Positions 7,666 through 14,898 of a stretch of DNA of 32,799 nt are shown here, in pieces. Position 1 is the first letter of the stretch, and each line of letters begins with the position of its first letter. The stretch spans positions 1 to 32,799 of the forward strand of contig JAHCJT010000012.1 in the NCBI GenBank assembly GCA_026126245.1, given 5' to 3'. The notes under the pieces were generated by a model, which worked only from the letters and a program-made list of their open reading frames with translations, did not search any database and was not told the origin of the DNA. Origin of the DNA: Alphaproteobacteria bacterium (GTDB taxonomy: Bacteria > Pseudomonadota > Alphaproteobacteria > Reyranellales > Reyranellaceae). A program made the position numbers and the translations under genes.

Positions 7666-8682
7666 TCACTTGAGATTGCGCTCGAAGAAGTCGCGCATCA
7701 GATCGTCGATTTTGGCGTGAATGGCGCGCCGGTCGATGCCCGGCTTGTCGCTGCAGATCTCGTCGTGACGGCCGGGCGGGCAGGGGGCGAGGAAGATCAG
7801 GTGCTCGCCGGGCACGACGTGGTACTCCGGCTTGCGCCCCAGATTGTCGACCAGCCACTGCTCGCTGTAGGGATGGCGGATCGCGTTGTCCTGCGCCGCG
7901 CGAAAGATCAGCATCGGCTTGGTGATCGCCTGCAGGGTCGGGCGCGGAAACATGAAACCGTAGCCCGGTGCCATGATGACCGCCGCCTTGACGCGCGGAT
8001 CGGGTGTCTGACGCCAGTCGGGCCGCAGGATGCGGACTTTGCCCTCCAGGCCGCCGCTGCAGGCGCCGCCGTCATCGGGGACCTTCTTGCAGTAGTCCGT
8101 CAGCAGGGAAAAGTCCGGCACGCCGCCCAGCACGGTCAGCGCCGTGAAGCCGCCGGCGGAGAAGCCGACCATGCCGATCTTGTCCGGATCGACAAGCGGT
8201 CCGATGACCGGATCGCGCAGCACGCCGTCGATGGTGCGGGCGATGTGTCGCGAGCGGCCGACCAGCTGCATGTCAGTGTAGGTGCCGGAGCTGTCGGAAT
8301 TGTTGTCGTGGGGATGCTCGGGCGTGGCGACGATGTAACCCTGATGCACCAGGTACTCGGCGAAATGGTGCAGGCCGAAGACGTAGCCGAAGCTGCCATG
8401 CGACAGCACGATCAGCGGCCGGCGGCCGGGCAGGGGGGCGGCATTGCTGCGCGTGCTGACCAGGTAGGCATTGGCCATCCAGGGATGCGGCGTCACGCGC
8501 GTCGGATACCACAGCCAGGTGCGGATTCCGGCCGGTTCGAGATTGTCCGGCAGCACGACCTCGCGCAGACCGACGTTGGGCTGATCGGGGCGGGTCTTGA
8601 ATTGTGCCTGCGAGACGGAGGGCAGCACCGCGACCAGCAGCAAGGTCGCAGCGGACAGACATAGTGCGATACGCTTGAGCAT
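7666..8682 (-). CDS. Secreted alpha/beta hydrolase (PAF-acetylhydrolase/dienelactone-hydrolase-like)
   Basis: This is a 338-residue exported serine hydrolase. It has a Sec signal peptide (1-26, cleavage near SQA-QF) and an oxyanion-hole HGS (about 95-97). The nucleophile is Ser175 in GFSAGG, the acid probably Asp265 (AAQDNAIRHP) and the base His294 in PGEHLIF. Two cysteines after the His (CPPGRHDEIC) could form a periplasmic disulfide. The fold and length fit the platelet-activating-factor acetylhydrolase/dienelactone hydrolase group, which cleaves esters or small lactones. The substrate is unknown. It is a paralogue of the next gene upstream (8827-9816): the motifs, the cysteine pair and the final GIDRRAIHAKIDDL-like helix all correspond. 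It has no beta-propeller domain, so it is not the known prolyl-oligopeptidase-type lasso isopeptidase, although it lies close to the lasso genes. Confidence 0.88.
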   Translation of the reverse strand: MLKRIALCLSAATLLLVAVLPSVSQAQFKTRPDQPNVGLREVVLPDNLEPAGIRTWLWYPTRVTPHPWMANAYLVSTRSNAAPLPGRRPLIVLSHGSFGYVFGLHHFAEYLVHQGYIVATPEHPHDNNSDSSGTYTDMQLVGRSRHIARTIDGVLRDPVIGPLVDPDKIGMVGFSAGGFTALTVLGGVPDFSLLTDYCKKVPDDGGACSGGLEGKVRILRPDWRQTPDPRVKAAVIMAPGYGFMFPRPTLQAITKPMLIFRAAQDNAIRHPYSEQWLVDNLGRKPEYHVVPGEHLIFLAPCPPGRHDEICSDKPGIDRRAIHAKIDDLMRDFFERNLK

Positions 8683-8826
8683 GCGTGCTTCTCCCTGCAG
8701 GACGGGCGCGCGCCAGGTCAGCGGGCCACCCGCCAGGTGACGCGATCGCGTCCGTCACAACACCGCTGCCGCTCGCAGCGATCCGATGTCGGCGTGCTCC
8801 GTGGCCGCGAGTCAGGGTCCGATATA

Positions 8827-9816
8827 TCAATCCCGGCCCAGGACGCGGTCGAAAAAATCCCGAATCTCCGCGTTGAGCCGGCGATGGATCGCGGCGCGAT
8901 CGACGCCCGCGGCATCGCGGCACAGCAGCGCCGAGCCTGGCCGGCGACAGGGCGATACGAACACAAAATGCCCCCCGGGGACCACCACATATTCGGGGGC
9001 CCTCGGCAGGGCACGGCGCAAGGTGTCCTCGTTGTAGGGATGACGCACGACCTGGTCGGACTCGGCGCGGTAGAGGCGGATCGCGGCGGTTACGTCCGCC
9101 AGACCCTTGCGGTCGAAGAAGATGCTGTAGGCCGGCGCCAGCAGCACGGCGGCGCGGACCCGCGCATCGTGCGTCACCGACCACTCGGGGTGCAGTCGCT
9201 GGATGCCGCCGCGGCGCATCCAGCCGCAGAAAAGGCTGTCGCGCTGCGCCTGCGCGCAATGCGCCGGTCCGAGCGCAAAGTCCGGCCGGCCGCCGATCAC
9301 CACCAGAGCGGCGTAGCCGCCGGCCGAATAGCCGATGATGCCGATGCGTTGCGCATCGATCAGCAGGCCAAGCGTCGGGTCGGCCAGCAGCGCATCGATG
9401 CTGCGCGCGATGTGGCGCGGGCGACCCAGCAGCTGCAGGTCGGTGCCGGGCCCGGAATGATCGGTGGCGTTGTCATGGGTATGCACAGGTGCGGCGACGA
9501 TCGAGCCGCGCGATGCCAGGTACTCGATGAGATCGCGCTGGTTCAGCGGCGTGCCGCCCGATCCGTGCGACAGCATGATCAACCTGTGCCGTCCGGGCAG
9601 GGGCGGCACCGGCAGGGCCGCCGGCCCGCCGTCGTCGGTGACCCCGCTGGTGGCGGCGGGATACCAGACCGTCAGCGCAATCGGCGGTTCGCCGGCGAGG
9701 TCGGCGACCATCAGGGTCCGGGCGCCGACCGGCGACTGCCCGACGGCGGGCGCGGCGGGCGCCAGCAGCGCCGCGACGAGCAGGAAGCCGGCCAGCCGCG
9801 ATCGGCGGGCGGCCAC
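8827..9816 (-). CDS. Secreted alpha/beta hydrolase, paralogue of the gene at 7666-8682
   Basis: This is a 329-residue exported serine hydrolase. A signal peptide spans about 1-27 (LLVAALLAPAAPAVGQ), with LSHGSGG as oxyanion region, the nucleophile Ser164 in GYSAGG, Asp254 (AESDQVVRHPY) and His283 in PGGHFVF. It shares with its neighbour the HTHDN/HPHDN motif, the RHPY motif after the catalytic Asp and the cysteine pair near the end (CRRPGSALLC), so the two arose by duplication and diverged strongly. The start is GTG at 9816, three bases after the stop of the D-threonine-aldolase-like gene, so the two are very likely translationally coupled in one operon. The reaction is probably ester or amide hydrolysis in the periplasm. 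The substrate cannot be read from the sequence. Confidence 0.87.
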   Translation of the reverse strand: MAARRSRLAGFLLVAALLAPAAPAVGQSPVGARTLMVADLAGEPPIALTVWYPAATSGVTDDGGPAALPVPPLPGRHRLIMLSHGSGGTPLNQRDLIEYLASRGSIVAAPVHTHDNATDHSGPGTDLQLLGRPRHIARSIDALLADPTLGLLIDAQRIGIIGYSAGGYAALVVIGGRPDFALGPAHCAQAQRDSLFCGWMRRGGIQRLHPEWSVTHDARVRAAVLLAPAYSIFFDRKGLADVTAAIRLYRAESDQVVRHPYNEDTLRRALPRAPEYVVVPGGHFVFVSPCRRPGSALLCRDAAGVDRAAIHRRLNAEIRDFFDRVLGRD

Positions 9817-9819
9817 GGT

Positions 9820-10956
9820 CTACCAGCCGTTGATGCGGTCGTAGGTGGCGACGACGGTGCGGCCGTCGCTCTCCTCGCTGTCGACCACGTGGTAGCGGTC
9901 GTAGGCGGCCGCCGTGATGCAGGCGTGGTTTGGCCAGATGCGCACACGGCTGCCGATCGGCAGCTTGTCGTAGGGCAACGGCGCGTCGGCCTGCACGAAG
10001 CCGTGCTCCTGCGAGCAGGCGACGACCGCTAGATCCTTCACGGGTGCGTCCCTGATGAAGCCGAAGCCCGCCTTGGGCATGAACTCCTGGGCGCTGATAT
10101 CCTTGCTCAGCGCCAGCGCGCCAGCGTCGACCAGCAGCTGGTTGCGATGCGGGTAGTGCCCGATCACCGACGCCATCACCGACAGGGCGATATCGCCGGC
10201 GCCGCAGGAACCGATGCCGGCCTGATCGAGGTCGTTGAAGACGAAGACGCCGGGCCGCATTTCCGTGATGCCATCGAAGCGCCGCGCATGCATCGCCGTC
10301 GGCGTTGAGCCGGCGCTGACGATCGGGCAGGGCAGGCCGGCGTCGCGCAGTCGCTGCGCCGCCGTCACGACGGCCAGACGCTCCTGCTCAGCGACGCGCG
10401 CGATGCCCTGCGGCGTGTTCTCATGATAGGAGTGTCCGGCATGCGTCATCACGCCGGCCAGCTCGACGTTGGGCGCGTCGTGCAGGGTGCGGGCGACGTC
10501 GATTAGGCCGGGCAGGTCGGGAAAAGGCAGTCCGGCGCGGCCGGCGCCGCTGTCGATCTCGACGAACACCGAGAAGCTGTCACCGCTGCGGCCGGCCGCC
10601 GCGATGGCCTGTGCCACGGGCATGTTATCGGTGACGACCCGCAGGTTGACGCCCTGGCGGCGCAGCGCCGCCACCGCCGGCAGCTTGGACGGCACGATGC
10701 CAACGCCATAGAGAATGTCGCCGAAGCCGCCGGCGGCGAAATAGCGGGCCTCGGCCAGCGTCGATACCGTAATGCGCCCATCGAAGGCAGCGGTCGCCAT
10801 GCGGCCGACATCGACCGACTTGGCGGTCTTCAGGTGCGGCCTCAGCTGGACGCCGGCCGGTTTCAGGCGTGCCGTCACCCGCCCGATGTTGCGCCTCAGA
10901 ATCGCGCGATCGAGGATCAGGCACGGCGTCGGCAGGGTGTCGAGGGTGTCGGTCAT
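9820..10956 (-). CDS. DSD1-family PLP enzyme (D-threonine aldolase / D-serine dehydratase-like)
   Basis: This is a 378-residue fold-type III PLP enzyme with an alanine-racemase-like N-terminal barrel and a C-terminal beta domain. The PLP lysine is probably Lys43 in RPHLKTAK. The C-terminal PNHACIT holds the His-x-Cys pair that binds the metal ion in D-threonine aldolases and D-serine dehydratases. SAGSTPT is the phosphate-binding loop. Such enzymes cleave D-3-hydroxy amino acids to glycine and aldehyde, or deaminate D-serine; I cannot decide between them. An in-frame extension to 11067 is rejected: it runs into the divergent CYTH gene and the family begins near LPTPCLILD. ATG codons exist at 10965 and 10956, neither with a good ribosome binding site. 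Downstream and 3 bases away is the secreted hydrolase gene. Confidence 0.9.
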   Translation of the reverse strand: MTDTLDTLPTPCLILDRAILRRNIGRVTARLKPAGVQLRPHLKTAKSVDVGRMATAAFDGRITVSTLAEARYFAAGGFGDILYGVGIVPSKLPAVAALRRQGVNLRVVTDNMPVAQAIAAAGRSGDSFSVFVEIDSGAGRAGLPFPDLPGLIDVARTLHDAPNVELAGVMTHAGHSYHENTPQGIARVAEQERLAVVTAAQRLRDAGLPCPIVSAGSTPTAMHARRFDGITEMRPGVFVFNDLDQAGIGSCGAGDIALSVMASVIGHYPHRNQLLVDAGALALSKDISAQEFMPKAGFGFIRDAPVKDLAVVACSQEHGFVQADAPLPYDKLPIGSRVRIWPNHACITAAAYDRYHVVDSEESDGRTVVATYDRINGW

Positions 10957-11044
10957 GGGCGGCATTTCGCCACGCCGCGCCGCGGCCGGGCAAACAAAAA
11001 GCGTCATATTTCCGTGCCATGGTGCGGTCGAAGGGTTGGGGGCA

Positions 11045-11569
11045 ATGCCGGTCGAGAACGAGCGCAAGTTCGTGCTGCGCGATCCTGATGGCGCGCTCGA
11101 GCGGGCGCTTGCGGCGGCCGTTCCGCCGTGGACGCGGCACGCGATCCGTCAGGCCTATCTCGACACGCCGGGTCTGCGCATTCGTCGGTTCGAAGGCGGC
11201 AACGCCGTGCAGCACATCTTTTCGTTCAAGCGGCTGATCGAGGGTGAAATGGTCGAGGTCGAGACCGCGATCGCAGCGGCCGACTTCGAGCGCCTGTGGC
11301 GGCTGCGGCGCGAGAGCCTGGAAAAGGTCCGCTACCACCTCTGCGACGGCCGCTGCGGCTGGGACGTCGACTTCTTCAAGATGCAGGACCGCACGTACTT
11401 TGCGTTGGCTGAAGTCGAGATGCCGGCGGGCTGGCACGTGCCGCCGGCCCCGCCGCCGTTGCTGGCGCCGCATGTCGTGCTGCTGGCGCCGGCCGGCGAC
11501 GAACGCTTTGCGTCGCGGCGACTGGCAGATCCCCTGCACGCAGCCCAGCTTGTGCGCGAGCTGCTCTGA
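11045..11569 (+). CDS. CYTH-domain protein (triphosphate tunnel metalloenzyme family)
   Basis: This is a 174-residue member of the CYTH/triphosphate tunnel family, which hydrolyses triphosphate-containing substrates with Mg or Mn inside a beta-barrel tunnel. The N-terminal signature ExExK is present as ENERK (4-8). Alternating basic and acidic strands follow, as expected for tunnel walls: FSFKRLI, VEVETAI, YHLCDGRCGWDVDFF and FALAEVEMP. The ATG at 11045 places ExExK immediately at the N-terminus, as in relatives; a longer frame back to 10772 would overlap the divergent PLP-enzyme gene. It is convergent with mazG. Physiological substrates of bacterial members (inorganic triphosphate, thiamine triphosphate or others) differ, so none is assigned. 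Confidence 0.85.
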   Translation: MPVENERKFVLRDPDGALERALAAAVPPWTRHAIRQAYLDTPGLRIRRFEGGNAVQHIFSFKRLIEGEMVEVETAIAAADFERLWRLRRESLEKVRYHLCDGRCGWDVDFFKMQDRTYFALAEVEMPAGWHVPPAPPPLLAPHVVLLAPAGDERFASRRLADPLHAAQLVRELL

Positions 11570-11600
11570 GCCGTCCGGCCGGCACGGGCAGGGGCGCGGA

Positions 11601-12461
11601 TCAGCCGGGGGCGGCCGTCTTGGCCTCCTGCCACAGCGCTTCCATTTCCTCGAGCGAGGCCGACTCCGGGGTGCGGCCGCTGGCCTGCAGGCGGCGCTCG
11701 ATATGGCGGAAGCGGCGCTCGAACTTGTCGTTGGTGGCGCGCAAGGCGGCTTCGGGGTCGATTTTCAGGTGCCGTGCCAGGTTGGCCACCGCAAACAGCA
11801 CGTCACCGATCTCGTCCTGCAGGCGAGCGGCCGGCGCCTTGGTCGCGACCTCGGCCCGCAACTCGCCGATTTCCTCCTCGATCTTGTCGATCACCGGTCC
11901 GGCGGCGCCCCAGTCGAAACCGACGCGAGCTGCCCGCTTCTGCAGCTTCTCGGCCCGCATCAGGGCGGGCAGGGCCAGCGCCACGCCGTCGAGCACGCTG
12001 CTCGCGCCATCACTGCCGCCGGCTGCCTGCCGGGCGCTGCGCTCGGCCGCCTTGATCTGCTCCCAGACGCCGCTCTGGTGCTCGTCACCCTCCACCTGAG
12101 CCTCGCCGAAGACGTGCGGGTGTCTAGTTATCATTTTATTTACAATAGTTTGAGCAACATCCTTAAAGTCAAAATCGCCGGCCTCCTCGGCCATCCGCGC
12201 GTGGTAGACGACCTGGAGGAGGAGATCGCCCAGTTCCTCGCGCAGGTCCCGAACGTCGCGCCGACGGATGGCATCGGCGACTTCGTAGGCCTCTTCAATG
12301 GTGTACGGTGCGATGCTCGCGAAGTCCTGCTTGAGGTCCCATGGGCATCCGTGAACCGGGTGTCGCAGCCATGCCATGACGGCGATCAGGCGCTGCATGG
12401 GATCGTCCGGCAAGTCGCTTTCGCGCGGTCGGCGGTCGGCCGGGGTTGGCAAAGAAGACAC
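11601..12461 (-). CDS. mazG: Nucleoside triphosphate pyrophosphohydrolase MazG
   Basis: MazG hydrolyses (d)NTPs to the monophosphate and pyrophosphate and cleans aberrant nucleotides from the pool. This 286-residue form has two MazG domains. The first holds CPWD, the metal-binding EEAYE and EELGD, and the canonical NKMITRHPHVFGE. The second holds EEEIGELRAEV and DEIGDVLFA. The start is GTG at 12461 with AAGGAG 7 bases before it. This gives about 20 residues more N-terminal sequence than relatives starting at MQRLIAVM, but the ribosome binding site decides for GTG. Codons 96-114 or so (12119-12176) are strikingly AT-rich (GTA, AAT, AAA, ATA and AGA codons), although the protein there is entirely standard; see findings. 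It is convergent with the CYTH gene and 101 bases downstream of the exported-protein gene. Confidence 0.95.
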   Translation of the reverse strand: MSSLPTPADRRPRESDLPDDPMQRLIAVMAWLRHPVHGCPWDLKQDFASIAPYTIEEAYEVADAIRRRDVRDLREELGDLLLQVVYHARMAEEAGDFDFKDVAQTIVNKMITRHPHVFGEAQVEGDEHQSGVWEQIKAAERSARQAAGGSDGASSVLDGVALALPALMRAEKLQKRAARVGFDWGAAGPVIDKIEEEIGELRAEVATKAPAARLQDEIGDVLFAVANLARHLKIDPEAALRATNDKFERRFRHIERRLQASGRTPESASLEEMEALWQEAKTAAPG

Positions 12462-12516
12462 GGCAGCGCTCCTTGGCAGCGGTCGACGTTCGTCTGTGAT
12501 CTTACCTTAATGTCGT

Positions 12517-12530
12517 ATAATATATATTAT
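12517..12530. promoter_or_regulatory. AT-rich palindrome in the mazG upstream region
   Basis: ATAATATATATTAT is a perfect 14-base palindrome in the 101-base gap before mazG, within an AT-rich island (about 12500-12560) that contrasts with the GC-rich surroundings. It lies about 55-70 bases before the mazG start. It contains TATAAT-like hexamers in both directions, so it could be the mazG promoter -10 region or a protein-binding site. No convincing -35 box is visible. Confidence 0.35.
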
Positions 12531-12557
12531 GGAAAATATATGATGTACTTGAGACAC

Positions 12558-12574
12558 AAGGACTAATAGTCCTT
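12558..12574 (+). terminator. Hairpin with T-tract overlapping the stop codon of the exported-protein gene
   Basis: AAGGACT, loop AAT, AGTCCTT forms a perfect 7-bp stem, and the plus strand continues with T-rich sequence (five T in all). On the plus strand this looks like an intrinsic terminator. On the minus strand, where the genes are, no T-tract follows, and the TAG stop of the gene ending at 12563 lies inside the hairpin. Its job may be to stop antisense transcription; this is a weak inference. Confidence 0.3.
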
Positions 12575-13261
12575 TTTCCAGGTGATCTTGCGGTCGCGGG
12601 CCATCAAGGCCAGCAACGGCAGAAATTCCTGGGCACGCGACATGGGCGTGCCGAATGTCATGAGCAGCGCCCGCTTCGGGTTCTGCGGATTGGGTGTCAG
12701 CAGATCGAGGATGGCGCGCGGCTCCTTGTCGCCTTTGCGCGGCGGCACGTTGTGCAGCACGCCCAGGACCTGACCGTCCGGCAAGGTCCGGCTGGATGCC
12801 TGGATCGTGGGATACCTGCTGCGCAGCGCCGCCGCCTTGGCGGCCACGAACTTCTCCAGGCTGGGCACGCCCTCGAAGTCCAGATCGACCCGCCAGACGA
12901 TGATCCGCACCGACCGCTCCGGATTGAAGATCGCCAGGCGCTCGAAATCCTCGATGGCGTGCCAGCCGAGCGGCACCTTCAGATCGACCGAGACCGCCTT
13001 GGAGCGGATCAGGCCATAGCCCTCGCTGGGCACGATGGTCAGCAGGTCCGGCAGGCTCTCGGCCGTGGCATTGGTCCATTCGCGGTTGGTGGCGTCGGTC
13101 GGGTCGTTCAGGCTCTTGGCGTTGGACGACAGCGCGTAGAGCTTGAATGTCGAGTCGCCGGCATCCAAGGTCGCCGCCGGCGTCTGGGCAGCAGCACCGG
13201 CCGCCAAACCGCAGGCCAGCGCCGCCGCCAGCCCCGCTCTAGCCATTATTTTCCATAACAT
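12563..13261 (-). CDS. Exported protein of unknown function
   Basis: I do not recognise a family. The protein has 232 residues with a clear Sec signal peptide (about 1-26, ending GAAAQ). The mature part has a mixed composition with no cysteines. VPLGWHAIEDFERLAIFNP followed by RSVRIIVWRVDLDFEG suggests a beta-rich periplasmic domain, and the end is LLALMARDRKITWKKDY. It begins 3 bases after the MBL hydrolase stop codon, so it belongs to the tatD-MBL transcript. The first codons (ATG TTA TGG AAA ATA ATG) are AT-rich, and a second in-frame ATG at 13246 is an alternative start. A copy of TTATGGAAAATA also lies in inverted orientation just past the 3' end of the gene. Function cannot be inferred beyond a periplasmic location. 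Confidence 0.82.
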   Translation of the reverse strand: MLWKIMARAGLAAALACGLAAGAAAQTPAATLDAGDSTFKLYALSSNAKSLNDPTDATNREWTNATAESLPDLLTIVPSEGYGLIRSKAVSVDLKVPLGWHAIEDFERLAIFNPERSVRIIVWRVDLDFEGVPSLEKFVAAKAAALRSRYPTIQASSRTLPDGQVLGVLHNVPPRKGDKEPRAILDLLTPNPQNPKRALLMTFGTPMSRAQEFLPLLALMARDRKITWKKDY

Positions 13262-13264
13262 GCT

Positions 13265-14035
13265 TCAGGCCTCGACCACCATGCCATCATAGGCCGGCTC
13301 GACATGCGACGGCACGCGCCGCCGCACCTCCTCGTAGTCCATATCCACATGCATGTTGGTCAGGATCGCGCGCCGCGGCCGGATGCGCTCGATCCACGAC
13401 AACGTCAGGTCGAGATGGGCATGCGTCGGATGCGGCGTGTAGCGCATGGCATCGACGATCAGGGTGTCCACCCCTTCCAGGGCGGCAAAGGCCGGCTCGT
13501 CGAGTTTCACGACATCGTTGGCGTAGGCGATCGGCCCGAAGCGGAACCCCAGCGACATGATGCTGCCGTGGTGCATGTAGAACGGCAGCACGGCGATGCC
13601 CGCGGCTTCGAAAGGCCCGTCGATCACCCGCGCATGGTACAGCGCCGAGTAGAAGCTGCCGTGCGGCGTCTGGAAACAGTAGCCGAAGCGCTCCTTCAGG
13701 ACGTCGAGCGTGCGCGCATCGGCCCAACCTTCCACCGGACCATGGCGCAACACCATCGGGCGCAGATCGTCGATACCGTGCACCTGGTCGGCGTGGTCGT
13801 GCGTCCACAGCACGGCGTCCACCTGGCCGACGCTGGCGCCGATCAGTTGCTCGCGCAGATCCGGCGAGGTGTCGACGAGGAGGGTCTTGCCCTGGTCCTG
13901 GACAAGGATCGAGCAGCGGCGACGGCGATTCTTCGGGTTGGTCGGATCGCACGCCCCCCAGGCCCCGGCACCATCCTTGCCGCCGATGCGCGGCACGCCG
14001 CCCGATGTCCCGCAGCCCAGAATGATCACACGCAT
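13265..14035 (-). CDS. MBL-fold metallohydrolase, PhnP-like
   Basis: This is a 256-residue metallo-beta-lactamase-fold hydrolase. It starts MRVIILGCGTSGGVPR, the N-terminal hallmark of the PhnP/cyclic-phosphodiesterase-like branch. Metal ligands lie in THDHADQVHG (HxHxDH variant), in the HHGS region and in HPTHAHLDL. PhnP relatives hydrolyse phosphoribosyl 1,2-cyclic phosphate, but this gene has no phn neighbours. In Alphaproteobacteria it commonly follows metG-tatD as a conserved orphan, so its exact substrate is unsettled. The cysteines in WGACDPTNPKNRRRRCS occupy the place of the small zinc-binding insert typical of these proteins. I start at the ATG at 14035, which matches the family N-terminus; the frame runs open to 14077 but without conserved residues. 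It is 70 bases downstream of tatD. Confidence 0.9.
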   Translation of the reverse strand: MRVIILGCGTSGGVPRIGGKDGAGAWGACDPTNPKNRRRRCSILVQDQGKTLLVDTSPDLREQLIGASVGQVDAVLWTHDHADQVHGIDDLRPMVLRHGPVEGWADARTLDVLKERFGYCFQTPHGSFYSALYHARVIDGPFEAAGIAVLPFYMHHGSIMSLGFRFGPIAYANDVVKLDEPAFAALEGVDTLIVDAMRYTPHPTHAHLDLTLSWIERIRPRRAILTNMHVDMDYEEVRRRVPSHVEPAYDGMVVEA

Positions 14036-14105
14036 GGCGAGGCTCGTCCCGCGGGGCAAGGCGGCGCCAGGCGCCATTGCGGCGACGTCGTGGCGTGACG
14101 ACGGT

Positions 14106-14897
14106 TCATGATGCCAGCACCGCGCGGTCGGCCTTGGCGAACAGGCGGAAGAAGTTGTCGGTCGTGACGCGCTCCAGCTCGGCCATCGACACGCCCTTCA
14201 GCTCCGCGACCTTGGCCGCGGTGTGGGTGACAAAGGCCGGTTCGTTGCGCTTGCCGCGGCGGGGCACCGGCGCCAGGTAGGGCGCGTCCGTCTCGACCAG
14301 AAGCCGATCGAGCGGCACGTCGCGCACGATGTCGCGCAGCGCCTCGGCGGCCTTGAAGGTGACAATGCCGGAGATCGAAATCGACAGTCCCAGCTCGAGC
14401 GCCGCCTCGGCCATGGCGCGACCGCTGCTGAAGCAGTGGATCAGGCCGCTGAATGCCCCTGCCCGCATTTCAGTGCGCAGGATGTCGGCGGTGTCGTCGT
14501 CGGCATCGCGCGTGTGCACGATCAGCGGCAGGCCGCTGGCGCGCGCCGCGGCGATATGCGCGCGGAAGCTCTCGGCCTGGGCTGCACGCGGACTGTGCTC
14601 GTAGAAATAGTCGAGCCCGGTCTCGCCGATGCCGATCACCTTGGGATGCTGGGCCAGCGCCACCAGTCGATCGGGCGCGCGCTGCCCCTCCTCCCTGGCT
14701 TCGTGCGGATGCACGCCGACGCTGCACCAGATGTTGGCGTGGCGTTCGGCGATGGCGCGGACCTGGGCGAACGAATCCAGCCGCGTGCCGATCGTCAGCA
14801 TGGCGCCGACGCCGGCATCGCGCGCATGGGCGACGACGGCATCTTCCTCCGCCGCCAGCTCGGGAAAATCGAGGTGGCAGTGGCTGTCGACCAGCAT
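14106..14897 (-). CDS. TatD-family metal-dependent hydrolase
   Basis: This is a 263-residue TIM-barrel amidohydrolase-superfamily protein; TatD relatives have 3'-5' DNase activity linked to DNA repair and quality control. Visible metal ligands are MLVDSHCHLDF (HxH), IGIGETGLDYFYE (Glu), IVHTRDADDD (His), LIHCFSSG (His) and LLVETDAPYL (Asp). VGVHPHEA is the usual loop. The start ATG at 14897 lies one base after the metG stop codon, showing translational coupling, and places DSHCHLD at the N-terminus as in relatives; the upstream frame to 14978 is only antisense to metG's own frame. The metG-tatD pair is standard in Alphaproteobacteria. Confidence 0.94.
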   Translation of the reverse strand: MLVDSHCHLDFPELAAEEDAVVAHARDAGVGAMLTIGTRLDSFAQVRAIAERHANIWCSVGVHPHEAREEGQRAPDRLVALAQHPKVIGIGETGLDYFYEHSPRAAQAESFRAHIAAARASGLPLIVHTRDADDDTADILRTEMRAGAFSGLIHCFSSGRAMAEAALELGLSISISGIVTFKAAEALRDIVRDVPLDRLLVETDAPYLAPVPRRGKRNEPAFVTHTAAKVAELKGVSMAELERVTTDNFFRLFAKADRAVLAS

Positions 14898-14898
14898 C

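Noticed and set aside
8739-8752. 14-base palindrome GACGCGATCGCGTC between the two hydrolase genes
   Set aside because: Short GC-rich palindromes arise easily in this GC-rich DNA, and there is no regulator gene nearby to pair it with.
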